NCBI GenBank assembly: GCA_964461715.1 | Contig: CAYWVR010000026.1 | Location: 1 to 50,168, forward strand | Direction: 5' to 3' | DNA length: 50,168 nucleotides | DNA from: CAYWVR01 sp964461715 | GTDB lineage: Bacteria; Planctomycetota; Phycisphaerae; FEN-1346 | Part shown: piece by piece, positions 41,059 to 49,031 of the stretch | Numbering within the stretch: position 1 is the stretch's first letter | Layout: each line of letters starts with the position of its first letter | Made by a program: the position numbers and the translations under genes | The notes under the pieces: model-generated | What the model was told of the DNA's origin: nothing | Databases searched by the model: none | The model's input: the letters and a program-made list of their open reading frames with translations, nothing else

Positions 41059-41826
41059 TCAGGCGGCGGCCCATTCTTGGCGCAGGTATGCGAGGCTCGG
41101 GCCGAGCTCCGCGTCCAGGTCCTCCCATTGACACTCGATGCTGATGCGGCGGTCGTAGCCGAGGGCCTTGAGCTTTGCCAGAAACGACCGCACGTTCGTC
41201 ATGCCCGGCCGGGGCGAGATGCGGCCCTCGGGCTCGGCCACGTGCACGTGCTTCAGGTGGGCTGCGCAGCCGTCCAGGTCGGCCATCGGCACGTTGTCGC
41301 GGGCCATGTGGAACCAGTCGACGAGGACGGCGAGATTTGCCGCGTTGGCCCGCTCGATGTACCCCAGGCCCTCGGTGACCGTGTTCAGGATATTCGACTC
41401 GCCGCGGTTCAGCGGCTCGAGGATGACCCGCACGCCCTGGGCGGCCCCGAGCGGGGCGATGGCCTCCAGGCACGCGACGAACTGGGCCTCGGCTTCTTGC
41501 CGCGGGAACCCCTCCGGGATCATGCGGGCCTTGCCGGACCCGAAAACGATGAACTCCGAGCCCAGAGCCCGGGCCCGCTCGAAGGCCCGTCGGGCGTGCG
41601 CGGTGATCCGCTCGAGGTCGGCCTCCGGGCCCGTGATCTTCAACTCGCCCGGGAAGAAGCTGTTGTAGCCCGGGATGGGGAGGGGGAGGGCCTGCGGGTC
41701 GACCGGCGGGGTCCAAGTCGCCTCCTGGGGCTTCAGCACCGGCTGGACCCATGTCTCGATGAAGTCCGCCCCCGCCGTCTTCACGCGGTCCGCGTCCTCG
41801 GGTTGCGCGCACACGCCGAACTGCAT
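41059..41826 (-). CDS. Second sugar phosphate isomerase/epimerase family protein
   Basis: This 255-residue TIM-barrel protein is related to its neighbour but clearly different in sequence: MQFGVCAQPEDADRV, AGADFIETWVQPV, EFIVFGSGKARMIPEGF, VRVILEPLNRGESNILNT, VLVDWFHMARDN, LKHVHVAEPEGR and ISIECQWED. The E, D, H, E metal ligands are all present. It probably acts on a related sugar, and the pair may perform successive or alternative steps in one pathway. GGAGGAGATGTCCG precedes the ATG. The substrate is unknown. Confidence 0.86.
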   Translation of the reverse strand: MQFGVCAQPEDADRVKTAGADFIETWVQPVLKPQEATWTPPVDPQALPLPIPGYNSFFPGELKITGPEADLERITAHARRAFERARALGSEFIVFGSGKARMIPEGFPRQEAEAQFVACLEAIAPLGAAQGVRVILEPLNRGESNILNTVTEGLGYIERANAANLAVLVDWFHMARDNVPMADLDGCAAHLKHVHVAEPEGRISPRPGMTNVRSFLAKLKALGYDRRISIECQWEDLDAELGPSLAYLRQEWAAA

Positions 41827-41878
41827 CGGACATCTCCTCCTTGCACGAACCGCCGATGATACGCCCTCACTCCGTCGC

Positions 41879-41907
41879 TTGCAAGGGTGTCGAACGCGGG
41901 TTATACT
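41879..41907 (+). promoter_or_regulatory. Promoter of tRNA-Val
   Basis: TTGCAA (41879-41884), 17 bases, TATACT (41902-41907), giving a start near 41914, ten bases before the mature tRNA. Confidence 0.75.
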
Positions 41908-41923
41908 TGGAGCGTCCCTCGAC

Positions 41924-42000
41924 GGGCGGTTAGCTCAGTCGGCTAGAGCGTCTGCCTTACAAGCAGAAGGTCACTGGTTCGAGTCCAGTACCGCCCACCA
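41924..42000 (+). tRNA. tRNA-Val (anticodon TAC)
   Basis: The 77 bases fold as a full cloverleaf. The acceptor stem GGGCGGT pairs with ACCGCCC. The D arm is GCTC...GAGC. The anticodon arm is TCTGC-CTTACAA-GCAGA, with TAC at positions 34-36. The T arm is CACTGG-TTCGAGT-CCAGT. The 3' CCA is encoded (41998-42000). TAC reads GTA/GTG valine codons. It has its own promoter and is followed directly by a small ORF of unknown nature. Confidence 0.97.
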
Positions 42001-42017
42001 GGCTTCGCTCGCCGTTT

Positions 42018-42206
42018 GTGCCTCGCAAGAACATCCTGAACGGCCTCAATGCCGGGTCGTTCCTCATCGACCGGGGCCTGGCCCAAGCGCCGGAGTCGAA
42101 GATGACCCGCGGCTCGGCCATCGTGAATCGCAACAGGCAGCTTCTGAGCAACATCGTCCTGGACATGCTCGGCTACTCCCGCGACCGGCTGAAGGTCACG
42201 GCATAG
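42018..42206 (+). CDS. Unrecognised 62-residue ORF after tRNA-Val (possible gene remnant)
   Basis: The peptide (GTG start, MPRKNILNG, then NAGSFLIDRGLAQAPESK and LLSNIVLDMLGYSRDRL) has balanced, protein-like composition instead of the Arg/Ala/Pro bias of shadow frames, and ends in its own TAG 22 bases before ppk2. There is no ribosome site before the GTG, and the frame stays open back into the tRNA. That suits the 3' remainder of a larger gene joined to the tRNA end, for example by integration, as well as a small standalone protein. No family was recognised. Confidence 0.4.
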   Translation: MPRKNILNGLNAGSFLIDRGLAQAPESKMTRGSAIVNRNRQLLSNIVLDMLGYSRDRLKVTA

Positions 42207-42228
42207 CCTCGGCCGAGAGGAGGGAGGC

Positions 42229-43038
42229 GTGAAGTTCATCGAGCGGTACCGCGTCAAGCCGCACGCGCGTGTGAATCTGGGGCAGTGGGACCCGGACGAG
42301 ACGCCGGGGGTCGACGGCAAGAAGGAGGCCAAGGCCCTCGTCAAGGCCCATCGCAAGCGTCTGCGCGACCTCCAGGAGGTCCTTTACGCCGAAGGCCGCC
42401 GGTCCCTGCTCATCGTCCTCCAGGCCATGGACGCGGGCGGCAAGGACGGGACGATCCGGCACGTGATGCGGCCCCTCAACCCCCAAGGCTGCCGCGTCGC
42501 GAGCTTCAAGGTCCCGACGGAGGAAGAGCGGGCCCACGATTTTCTCTGGCGGATTCACCGGGCGGCCCCTCGGACGGGCGAGATCGGCATCTTCAACCGG
42601 TCGCATTACGAGGACGTCCTCGTCGTCCGGGTGCACGACCTGGTGCCTGAGACCGTCTGGTCGACGCGGTACAAGGCGATCAACGCCTTCGAGCGGTTGC
42701 TGGCCGATGCCGGAACCACGATCCTCAAGTTCTACCTCCACATCAGCCCCGAGGAGCAGCTCGAACGGTTCCGGAAGCGCGTTGAGAACCCCCGGAAGCA
42801 CTGGAAGGTCAGTTCCGGCGACTTCCAAGAGCGGAAGCACTGGGACGCCTACATGGCGGCCTTCGAGGACGCCCTCGCGAAGTGCAGCACGGCCCACGCC
42901 CCCTGGTTCATCATCCCCGCCAACCGCAAATGGTTCCGGAACCTGGCCGTCTCGGAGATTCTCCTGGAGACGATGGAGGGGATGAAGCTGGAGTATCCGA
43001 AGGGCACGTTCGACCCGGCGGAACTGGACTGGTCGTAG
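42229..43038 (+). CDS. ppk2: Polyphosphate kinase 2 family protein
   Basis: This 269-residue PPK2 transfers phosphate between polyphosphate and nucleotides. Walker A is MDAGGKDG (67-74), Walker B FNRSHYEDVLVVRVH (from 122), and the lid region RKRVENPRKHWKVSSGDFQER carries the conserved Arg/Lys cluster. The sequence pattern is that of the short one-domain PPK2 forms; which nucleotide is used cannot be decided here. GAGAGGAGGGAGGC precedes GTG 42229. The last two bases of its TAG stop are the first two bases of the inverted-repeat element at 43037-43199. Confidence 0.93.
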   Translation: MKFIERYRVKPHARVNLGQWDPDETPGVDGKKEAKALVKAHRKRLRDLQEVLYAEGRRSLLIVLQAMDAGGKDGTIRHVMRPLNPQGCRVASFKVPTEEERAHDFLWRIHRAAPRTGEIGIFNRSHYEDVLVVRVHDLVPETVWSTRYKAINAFERLLADAGTTILKFYLHISPEEQLERFRKRVENPRKHWKVSSGDFQERKHWDAYMAAFEDALAKCSTAHAPWFIIPANRKWFRNLAVSEILLETMEGMKLEYPKGTFDPAELDWS

Positions 43039-43199
43039 GTTCTGTCTGACGAACCGGATCGGGCTTCGAGGGGCGGCATTCGCCCGTGGCGGCGTCACCC
43101 TGCATCGACGATTCAGAGGCGAATCGCCTGCTTCGGGCTCCTGGTCAGGGACGAATTCGCTCGCTCTCGGGCCGACGCGCGATTCGTCGGACAGAACCT
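43037..43199. mobile_element. MITE-like element with 20-bp terminal inverted repeats
   Basis: AGGTTCTGTCTGACGAACCG (43037-43056) and its inverted partner at 43180-43199 differ at two of 20 positions. They bound 163 bases with no ORF. The interior holds another small palindrome, AGGCGAaTCGCCT, near 43115-43127. Terminal repeats starting GGTTCTGTC resemble insertion-sequence ends. No transposase is present, so it would be a non-autonomous (MITE) or decayed element. A target duplication is not evident. It lies between two convergent genes and could also act as a terminator hairpin. Confidence 0.68.
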
Positions 43200-43207
43200 G
43201 GCCCGGA

Positions 43208-44047
43208 TCAGCCCAAGAGCGCCTTGAGGCCGTGATAGAGCAGCCCCACCCCCGCCAGGGCCAGGAGCACGTAGACCACGCTCAGGAAGTTCCGCTGCCC
43301 CAGACGCCGGTTGAGCAGCCGCCCCGCCACGGCCCCGATGGCAATCGCGGGAACCAGGAGCAGCGTTGCCCCGAGCGTGTCCGGGCGGATCATCCCGAAG
43401 GCGATGAACGTGGGCAGCTTCATGTGGTTGATCGCCCAGAACACGAGGGCGATCGTGGCCACGTAGGTCCGCTTCTCCAGCCCCAGGGCCAGCATCGCCA
43501 TGGCCACCACCGGACCGGCCGCGTGGGCCAGCGTGCTGGTCACCCCCGCCACGGTGCCGACGAAGAGGGTGCGGGGCCAGGTGGGCTCGACGACGATGGG
43601 CCGTCCCCGCAGCCACCGGACCGCGTGCAGGGCCACGAATCCCAGGGCGATGACCCCGATGGCCACCTTCAGGCCTTGGTCCAGGAGCGCCTGGCCCGTT
43701 TCGGCCCCCCGGCCCTGGAGCACCGCCAAACCGGCGGTCGCCAGGCCGATGCCCAGGGCCGCGCCCGGAAGAATCCGCAGCACCGCCCGCCCGTCCCATT
43801 GCCGCCACCAGAGGACCACGGCCACGTAATCTGCCACGATGAGCATCGGCAGAAGCAGTCCGACGGCGAAGGAGGCTTGGCCGCCGCACGCGAAGATCAT
43901 GATCGGCACGGCCAGGATGCCGATGCTGCCGCCGAAACCGCTCTTGGCCACCGAGAACAGGATCGCTGAGACCGATCCCGCCACCAGGAACAAGAGCCCC
44001 CCGTCAATCTCGGGCGGCAACAGGGCGTCGGCGATGCCTTCCAGCAC
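43208..44047 (-). CDS. TSUP family membrane permease (TauE/SafE-like)
   Basis: This 279-residue membrane protein has about eight hydrophobic segments in two related halves: ILFSVAKSGFGGSIGILAVPIM early, and FVGTVAGVTSTLAHAAGPVVAMAML in the second half. These are the repeated signature halves of TauE/SafE/TSUP permeases, which export sulfite, sulfoacetate or related anions. The substrate is unknown. No ATG precedes the first helix. I chose GTG 44045-44047 (VLEGIADALLPPE), but the frame is open further upstream, so the start is uncertain. It converges with ppk2, with the MITE-like element between. Confidence 0.83.
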   Translation of the reverse strand: MLEGIADALLPPEIDGGLLFLVAGSVSAILFSVAKSGFGGSIGILAVPIMIFACGGQASFAVGLLLPMLIVADYVAVVLWWRQWDGRAVLRILPGAALGIGLATAGLAVLQGRGAETGQALLDQGLKVAIGVIALGFVALHAVRWLRGRPIVVEPTWPRTLFVGTVAGVTSTLAHAAGPVVAMAMLALGLEKRTYVATIALVFWAINHMKLPTFIAFGMIRPDTLGATLLLVPAIAIGAVAGRLLNRRLGQRNFLSVVYVLLALAGVGLLYHGLKALLG

Positions 44048-44231
44048 GTTCCGTATCCGGCAAAGAGGCGCACGGCCTTGACTTTCAGGGCCGCCGAGGG
44101 TAGGGTCTCGGCCGCTCGGCTGCAAGCGCGAAGGTGGAATCCGTGTCGGCCGTCCGTCCCCCCAGCGGCCTGCGAGTCGCGTCCACGCCGGGCAAAGTCC
44201 CTCTGGAGGCGGAACGAGGAGCGACGGGGCC

Positions 44232-45029
44232 ATGGATCGACCGGTCATCGGAATGACGGCGCGGCGGCGAAACCCGGCCACCGACGACGACCGTCTCCAG
44301 GCCCCCGTCTATGGCCTCGAAGCCCCCTATGTACACGCTGTGCTCGCCGCGGGCGGGGCCCCCTTGCTGCTTCCGCGCACCGACGACCGGGAGGCCCTGG
44401 CGGCCCTGGTAGACCGCCTGGACGGCCTCCTGCTGCCCGGGGCGGGGGACATCGTCAGCCTGACCTTCGGCGAGGAGCCCCATCCTGCCCAGCGGTACGT
44501 GGATCCGGTGCTCGATGAGATGGAGATGACGGTCTGTGCGCTCGCGGACGAGCAGGACCTGCCCGTCCTCGGCATCTGCCGGGGCCTTCAGGTCATCAAC
44601 GTGGCCCGGGGCGGCACGCTCGTCCAGGACATCCCCACAGAGGTGCCGGGGGCCGTCCAGCACTGGGCCACCAAGCCCCGCGAGCCGTCGCCCGTGCACA
44701 CGGTGGACGTGGAGCCGGGCACGCTCCTGGCCCGCGTCTGGGAGAAAGACCGGGCGGCCGTCAACAGCTACCACCACCAGGCCCCGAAGGATGTGGGCCG
44801 GGGCCTGCGCGCGAGTGCCCGCAGCCGCGACGGCGTCATCGAGGCCCTCGAGGCGGACGACGGGCGCCCCGTCCTGGGCGTCCAGTGGCACCCCGAGGAA
44901 GGCGCCGAGCGCGAACCCCTGTACCCGAAACTGTTTGCGTGGCTGGTCGGAGAGGCCCGCGCACGCGCTACGAGCACGCATCGCGAGCCCGTCCCCCCGA
45001 CAAAGGAGGCAAGCGGCCATGCCGATTAA
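44232..45029 (+). CDS. Gamma-glutamyl-GABA hydrolase family (class I glutamine amidotransferase-like) protein
   Basis: This 265-residue protein has the PuuD-type triad: nucleophile C116 in GICRGLQVINVARGG, and H220-E222 in GVQWHPEE. LDGLLLPGAGDI and NSYHHQAP are typical family blocks. PuuD hydrolyses gamma-glutamyl-GABA in putrescine breakdown; the family also has other gamma-glutamyl hydrolases, so the substrate is not fixed. The ATG at 44232 follows GGAACGAGGAGCGACGGGGCC. Its last 11 bases overlap the citrate synthase start. Confidence 0.87.
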   Translation: MDRPVIGMTARRRNPATDDDRLQAPVYGLEAPYVHAVLAAGGAPLLLPRTDDREALAALVDRLDGLLLPGAGDIVSLTFGEEPHPAQRYVDPVLDEMEMTVCALADEQDLPVLGICRGLQVINVARGGTLVQDIPTEVPGAVQHWATKPREPSPVHTVDVEPGTLLARVWEKDRAAVNSYHHQAPKDVGRGLRASARSRDGVIEALEADDGRPVLGVQWHPEEGAEREPLYPKLFAWLVGEARARATSTHREPVPPTKEASGHAD

Positions 45030-46446
45030 GGACGCCAAAGAGATCACCGCCCTGGTGCTGAAGATCGCAGCCAAAGCCCGCGACGAGCAGGACGAGGCCG
45101 CCGGACCGGCCTTCACGGGGCCCGTCCAGTGGCCCGTCGAGTGCACGGTGGGGCCCGGCCTCGAGGGCGCCATCGCCTGCGAATCCAAGGTCGGCTACGT
45201 CGACGGAACGCAGGGCACCCTCATCTACCGCGGTTACGACATCTACGACCTCTGCGCCTACTCGACCTTCGAGGAGGTCTCCTACCTGCTGGTGCACGGG
45301 AGGCTGCCCACGCCGCGCCAGCTCACGGTGTTCAAGAAGAAGCTGGCCGGCTACCGCCGCGTCACCGAGACGCTCCGTATCCTGATGCAGTTCCCCGTCG
45401 AGCAGATGAACGCGATGGCGGCCCTGCGGCTGGGGACGAACCTGATGCGGCAGGAGTTCACGGCCGTGGACCGGCTGACCGCCAAGCAAGACCCCGGCAG
45501 CGCCATCCGCACGGACGAGGACTCCATCGCCATGGAGACCATGCCGCGCGGCGAGGAGCACGCGGTCTACGAGTTCCGCCAGCCTCGGAAACGCCGGGCC
45601 ACCGCCAAGACGGCCGAACAGGCCCGCGAGGAGGTGACGGGCCAGGATGCCTCCTGCCACCTCATCGCGGGGGTGGGCACCATCGCCGCGGCCATCCAGC
45701 GGTTCCGCCAGGGCCAGATGCCCGTCGACCCGGACCCGGACCTGAGCCACGCCGGCAACTACCTGTACATGATCACGGGCCGCAAGCCGACGGGCGTGGA
45801 AGAGCGGCTGATGGACATCTCGCTCATCCTTCACGCCGACCACGGTATGAATGCCAGCACGTTCGCGAGCATGGTGGTGGCGTCGACCCTGTCGGACATG
45901 TACCTCTCGATCGGGTCGGGCATTGCCGCCCTGAACGGCCCGCTGCACGGGGGGGCGAACGAACAGGTCATGAAGACGCTCCGCGAGATCGGCGGCCCGG
46001 ACCGCGTCAAGGCGTGGTTCGAGAAGACCCGGAGCCAGAAGCGCAAGGTCATGGGCTTCGGCCACCGCGTCTACAAGGCCTACGACCCGCGGGCCCGCAT
46101 CCTCGGACCGCTGGCCAAGCGGCTCTGTGCGAAACGCGAGGACATGCAACCGATGCTCAAGACGGCGGAGGCCCTCGAAAAGGCCGTGATCGCCTCCTTG
46201 GGTCAGGAAAAGGGCATCTATCCGAACGTCGACTTCTACTCCGGCCTCGTCTACGCGGGCCTGGGCATCCCGGAGGAACTCTTCACGCCCACCTTCGCCG
46301 TCAGCCGCGTCTCCGGCTGGACGGCCCGGGTGCTGGAGTACCTGGCCAACAACCGGATCTTCCGGCCGCGGGCCATCTACACCGGGCCCTTCAGGGCCGA
46401 GTACGTGCCGCTCGAGAAGCGCGGGACGAGGGGCAAGAAAATCTGA
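45019..46446 (+). CDS. gltA: Citrate synthase
   Basis: This 475-residue enzyme condenses oxaloacetate with acetyl-CoA at the entry to the citric acid cycle. Catalytic residues are H272 in LHADHGMNAS, H310 in LNGPLHGGANEQV and D405 in NVDFYSG; GFGHRVYKAYDPRA is the CoA/oxaloacetate Arg loop. It carries an extra segment at about 150-210 (AKQDPGSAIRTDED to ATAKTAEQAREEV) that most relatives lack. AAAGGAGG sits nine bases before the ATG, inside the end of the amidotransferase-like gene. A 2-methylcitrate synthase activity cannot be excluded. Confidence 0.93.
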   Translation: MPIKDAKEITALVLKIAAKARDEQDEAAGPAFTGPVQWPVECTVGPGLEGAIACESKVGYVDGTQGTLIYRGYDIYDLCAYSTFEEVSYLLVHGRLPTPRQLTVFKKKLAGYRRVTETLRILMQFPVEQMNAMAALRLGTNLMRQEFTAVDRLTAKQDPGSAIRTDEDSIAMETMPRGEEHAVYEFRQPRKRRATAKTAEQAREEVTGQDASCHLIAGVGTIAAAIQRFRQGQMPVDPDPDLSHAGNYLYMITGRKPTGVEERLMDISLILHADHGMNASTFASMVVASTLSDMYLSIGSGIAALNGPLHGGANEQVMKTLREIGGPDRVKAWFEKTRSQKRKVMGFGHRVYKAYDPRARILGPLAKRLCAKREDMQPMLKTAEALEKAVIASLGQEKGIYPNVDFYSGLVYAGLGIPEELFTPTFAVSRVSGWTARVLEYLANNRIFRPRAIYTGPFRAEYVPLEKRGTRGKKI

Positions 46447-46501
46447 GAGCGGTTCCTCAAGGCGATCCGAGCGTGTTCCCGATCCGCGCCCGACCCGGCG
46501 C

Positions 46502-47395
46502 TCAGACCAGCAGAAGCTTCTCCACGGTTTCCTCCAGGAGCGGGCGGCCCCCGAAAGCCATGCCGAGGGCCTCGATCTTGCCCGTCTCGATAGTGTGCTT
46601 GGGACGGGTCCGGGAGCCGCGGATTGCACCTTCCGAGCCGACGATCTCGCGGGCCAAGTGGGCCACGTCCCACTGCGAGACGTAAAGGTCCGTGCAGTTG
46701 TAGCACTGGCCGGCGATGTCGTCGGCCTCAAGGAGCAGCGCCACGGCCTCGGCCACGTCCGCCACGTGGACCTCCTTGCCGCCCCCCTCGGCCACGATCG
46801 GCTCGTCGGCCGCGATGGCCTGCACGAGCTCGTACCACTTGCTTTCCGAGGGCGGATGGGCCACGCCGTAGATGCCCGTGGGACGCAACGAGCAGATGTC
46901 GTACCCCTCGCCGAGGCCGAAGGAATGGACGAACTTCTCGACGGCGGCCTTGTAGGCCCCGTAGTGGCTCTTCGGCCACAAGGGATGGGCCTCGTCCAGC
47001 GGCCGGTCCTCCAGGATGACGTCGTGAACCGCGCAGGTGGAGATGAAGACGAAGCGCGGCACCTGGGCCCGGCGGGCGGCCTGGATGAGCTGGAGCGACC
47101 CGACGATGTTCCTCTCGGCGTACGTGGCGACGTCGAAAACCGCCCCCTGGAAGCCCTCCGCGACGCGATAGAGCCCCGCGTGGACCACCGCGTCGCATCC
47201 CTCGACGAGCTTGGCGGCGGTGGCGGCGTCGCCCAGCTCGCCCGGGACCCATTCCAGGTGGTCCTGCGCGTCCTCGAGGCCCGTGCGGTCGCTGGTCTCG
47301 CGATGCCAGCAGACGAGGTCATGGCCGTCGGAGACGAGCCTGCGGATGACGTAGCGTCCGACGAATCCGGTGCCACCGGTCAGGGCGATGCGCAT
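46502..47395 (-). CDS. NAD-dependent epimerase/dehydratase family protein
   Basis: This 297-residue extended short-chain dehydrogenase has the NAD-binding motif TGGTGFVGRYV (7-17), the catalytic Tyr-x3-Lys in YGAYKAAVEKF with a Ser/Thr ahead (ISTCAVHD), and LRPTGIYG, the usual substrate-side block. It resembles sugar epimerases and dihydroflavonol-reductase-like enzymes; the substrate is unknown. I chose ATG 47393-47395 (AAGGAGACACCCGCC upstream). The reading frame is open to the left of this start, but only as shadow of the opposite-strand gene. It converges with the citrate synthase gene. Confidence 0.88.
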   Translation of the reverse strand: MRIALTGGTGFVGRYVIRRLVSDGHDLVCWHRETSDRTGLEDAQDHLEWVPGELGDAATAAKLVEGCDAVVHAGLYRVAEGFQGAVFDVATYAERNIVGSLQLIQAARRAQVPRFVFISTCAVHDVILEDRPLDEAHPLWPKSHYGAYKAAVEKFVHSFGLGEGYDICSLRPTGIYGVAHPPSESKWYELVQAIAADEPIVAEGGGKEVHVADVAEAVALLLEADDIAGQCYNCTDLYVSQWDVAHLAREIVGSEGAIRGSRTRPKHTIETGKIEALGMAFGGRPLLEETVEKLLLV

Positions 47396-47550
47396 GGCGG
47401 GTGTCTCCTTCGTGCTTGCGTGACCGGGACCATTGTAGCGGGGCCGAGGGGGGCGCTGGGGCCGTCCCCCAAATTCCCGCATGCGGGCATCTTCGCGCAG
47501 TTCTTGCGGAACCTTCGCCGGAAAATGCCACTCAAGGGGCCCGGATGCGT

Positions 47551-47699
47551 TACAATGCAGGTTAAGATGCCCGGCCCGGCCAAAAGAGGTGGCCTCGGCC
47601 GGACGCCGTAGCCGATGACAGGGCGCAGAGAGCCGAGGGGACCCGCGACCGGCCGCGCCCGTCCCCTCATTCGCGTGAGCCTGACGGGGAGGACGTACC
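47551..47699 (+). promoter_or_regulatory. Possible -10 box and long leader with a hairpin
   Basis: TACAAT (47551-47556) is a good -10 without a clear -35, giving a leader of about 135 bases before GTG 47700. In it GAGGGGAC (47635-47642) pairs with GTCCCCTC (47661-47668) across an 18-base loop. It is not followed by a T-run and matches no riboswitch I know. Confidence 0.35.
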
Positions 47700-48830
47700 G
47701 TGATTCGGGCAGCGACGTTCGCCGGGTGGTTGGCCGCCCTGGTGCTGATTCTGGCGATCCCGACCGTCGCGTGGGGCGACCGTATCGTCACCACCAGTGG
47801 CCAGGAGTTCGTCGGCACGATCACCGAGGAAACGCCCGAGCGGGTCACCATCCGAACCATGAGCGGTCTGGTGCCCGTGCCGCGCGCCGCCATCCAGACC
47901 CTCGAAAAGTCCGGGGCCGAGGCCCCGCCAAAGATCGTGCCCATCCCGATCGACCCCGCGAAGGTCGAGGAGGCCCTCCAGGACGTCAGGGAGGCCGTGA
48001 CGGGCTCCAACTGGGTCCAGGCGGGGTCGTTGCTGGAAGGGCTCCTGAAGCTCGATCCGATGGTCTTCCCGCTGGAAAAGCGCCTCCCGGCCACGGGCAT
48101 CCTGGCCACCTGCTACCTCCAGACGGACGATGCCGAGGGGGCTGTGGCCAACCTCGAACGCCGGGCCGCCATGGTTACCTCCGAAAGCGACAAGAAACGC
48201 CTCCACGGGGCCGCCGAGGCCCTCAACGCGTCCACAGGGACCACCGTGGACGGCAAGCCCGTCACGAGCTACGAAGAGCTTATCGCTGCGGCCATGTTGT
48301 GGAAGGCCAAAGGCGTTCTCGCCCGCGCCGTCGAGCTTGCCGAGAAGGCCACTGGCCTCGACGACCGCCAGAAGCTTGTCCGGGCCATCGACGTCGCCGA
48401 GGAACGCCTTGCCGACGCCGACCTCTACATCCCCGGCTTCAGCGTTGGGCACAAGAAGAAGATTCTGAAGGCCGTCGCCAAGAACATCCTGGACGCCGCC
48501 CACAAGGCCGTCGAGGTCTGTACCGAGGAGCGGAAGGACTACATCAGCCCCTACTGGCAGACCAGCGCCTCCAGCGTTAAGCATGCCGTCAGCTACAACG
48601 AGATGGCCGGCCGGTACCTGATCCGCCGTCGGCAGGCCGAGGACGGCCTGAAGAATCTCCAAGCCCTGGCCGTGGAAAAGGACATGGAGGGCCTGTTCGA
48701 CCCGAACCAGGTCCCGCCGCTCCTTAAGAAGCTCGAGGAACTGGAGTATCACCTGCCCATCAAGGGCATGCCCCGGCAGCTTCGGATTTCCCTGCGCCGG
48801 ATCGGCGGGACCGGCTTCTCGGACCGCTAG
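47700..48830 (+). CDS. Secreted protein of unknown function
   Basis: This 376-residue protein has a signal peptide ending near AWG (about residue 26). Next comes a short beta-rich module, DRIVTTSGQEFVGTITEETPERVTI, in the style of SH3-like or RNA-polymerase-like small folds. A helical, possibly TPR-like body follows (about 90-260), with GVLARAVELAEKATGLDDRQKLVRAI and a Lys-rich KKKILKAVAKNILDAAHKAVEV. No catalytic motif is recognised. The start is GTG 47700, preceded by GGGGAGGACGTACC. Proteins with this N-terminal module appear common in planctomycetes, but that is from memory, not a search. Confidence 0.6.
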   Translation: MIRAATFAGWLAALVLILAIPTVAWGDRIVTTSGQEFVGTITEETPERVTIRTMSGLVPVPRAAIQTLEKSGAEAPPKIVPIPIDPAKVEEALQDVREAVTGSNWVQAGSLLEGLLKLDPMVFPLEKRLPATGILATCYLQTDDAEGAVANLERRAAMVTSESDKKRLHGAAEALNASTGTTVDGKPVTSYEELIAAAMLWKAKGVLARAVELAEKATGLDDRQKLVRAIDVAEERLADADLYIPGFSVGHKKKILKAVAKNILDAAHKAVEVCTEERKDYISPYWQTSASSVKHAVSYNEMAGRYLIRRRQAEDGLKNLQALAVEKDMEGLFDPNQVPPLLKKLEELEYHLPIKGMPRQLRISLRRIGGTGFSDR

Positions 48831-48953
48831 GGCCGATTCGGGCCGTGCCGAGGAACTGGGTTTTCCCGGCCTCTTGGGCCCCCCCGCGTTTGACAATCAT
48901 CCTACGTTGTCCAAAGGCCGCCTCCCCTGCCGCGCCCGGCCTCTCGAAATAGT

Positions 48954-48982
48954 TTGAACGGGCCGCCGCCGGGCGCTATAAT
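48954..48982 (+). promoter_or_regulatory. Strong sigma-70 promoter of the DUF6599-like lipoprotein gene
   Basis: TTGAAC (48954-48959, one mismatch), 17 bases, TATAAT (48977-48982, consensus). The start would be near 48989, with a 43-base leader carrying GAGGAG (49017-49022) nine bases before the ATG. Confidence 0.88.
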
Positions 48983-49031
48983 CGGTTCCGTAGTGCCCGC
49001 TCCCCAGACCCGGTGTGAGGAGACCCTGGCC

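Noticed and set aside
41957..42166. Minus-strand ORF whose end reads GGTGLEPVTF
   Set aside because: This is the familiar false protein made by translating the antisense of a tRNA; it covers tRNA-Val.
48890..48895. Consensus TTGACA
   Set aside because: No -10 element follows at 16-18 bases; the promoter at 48954-48982 is much better.
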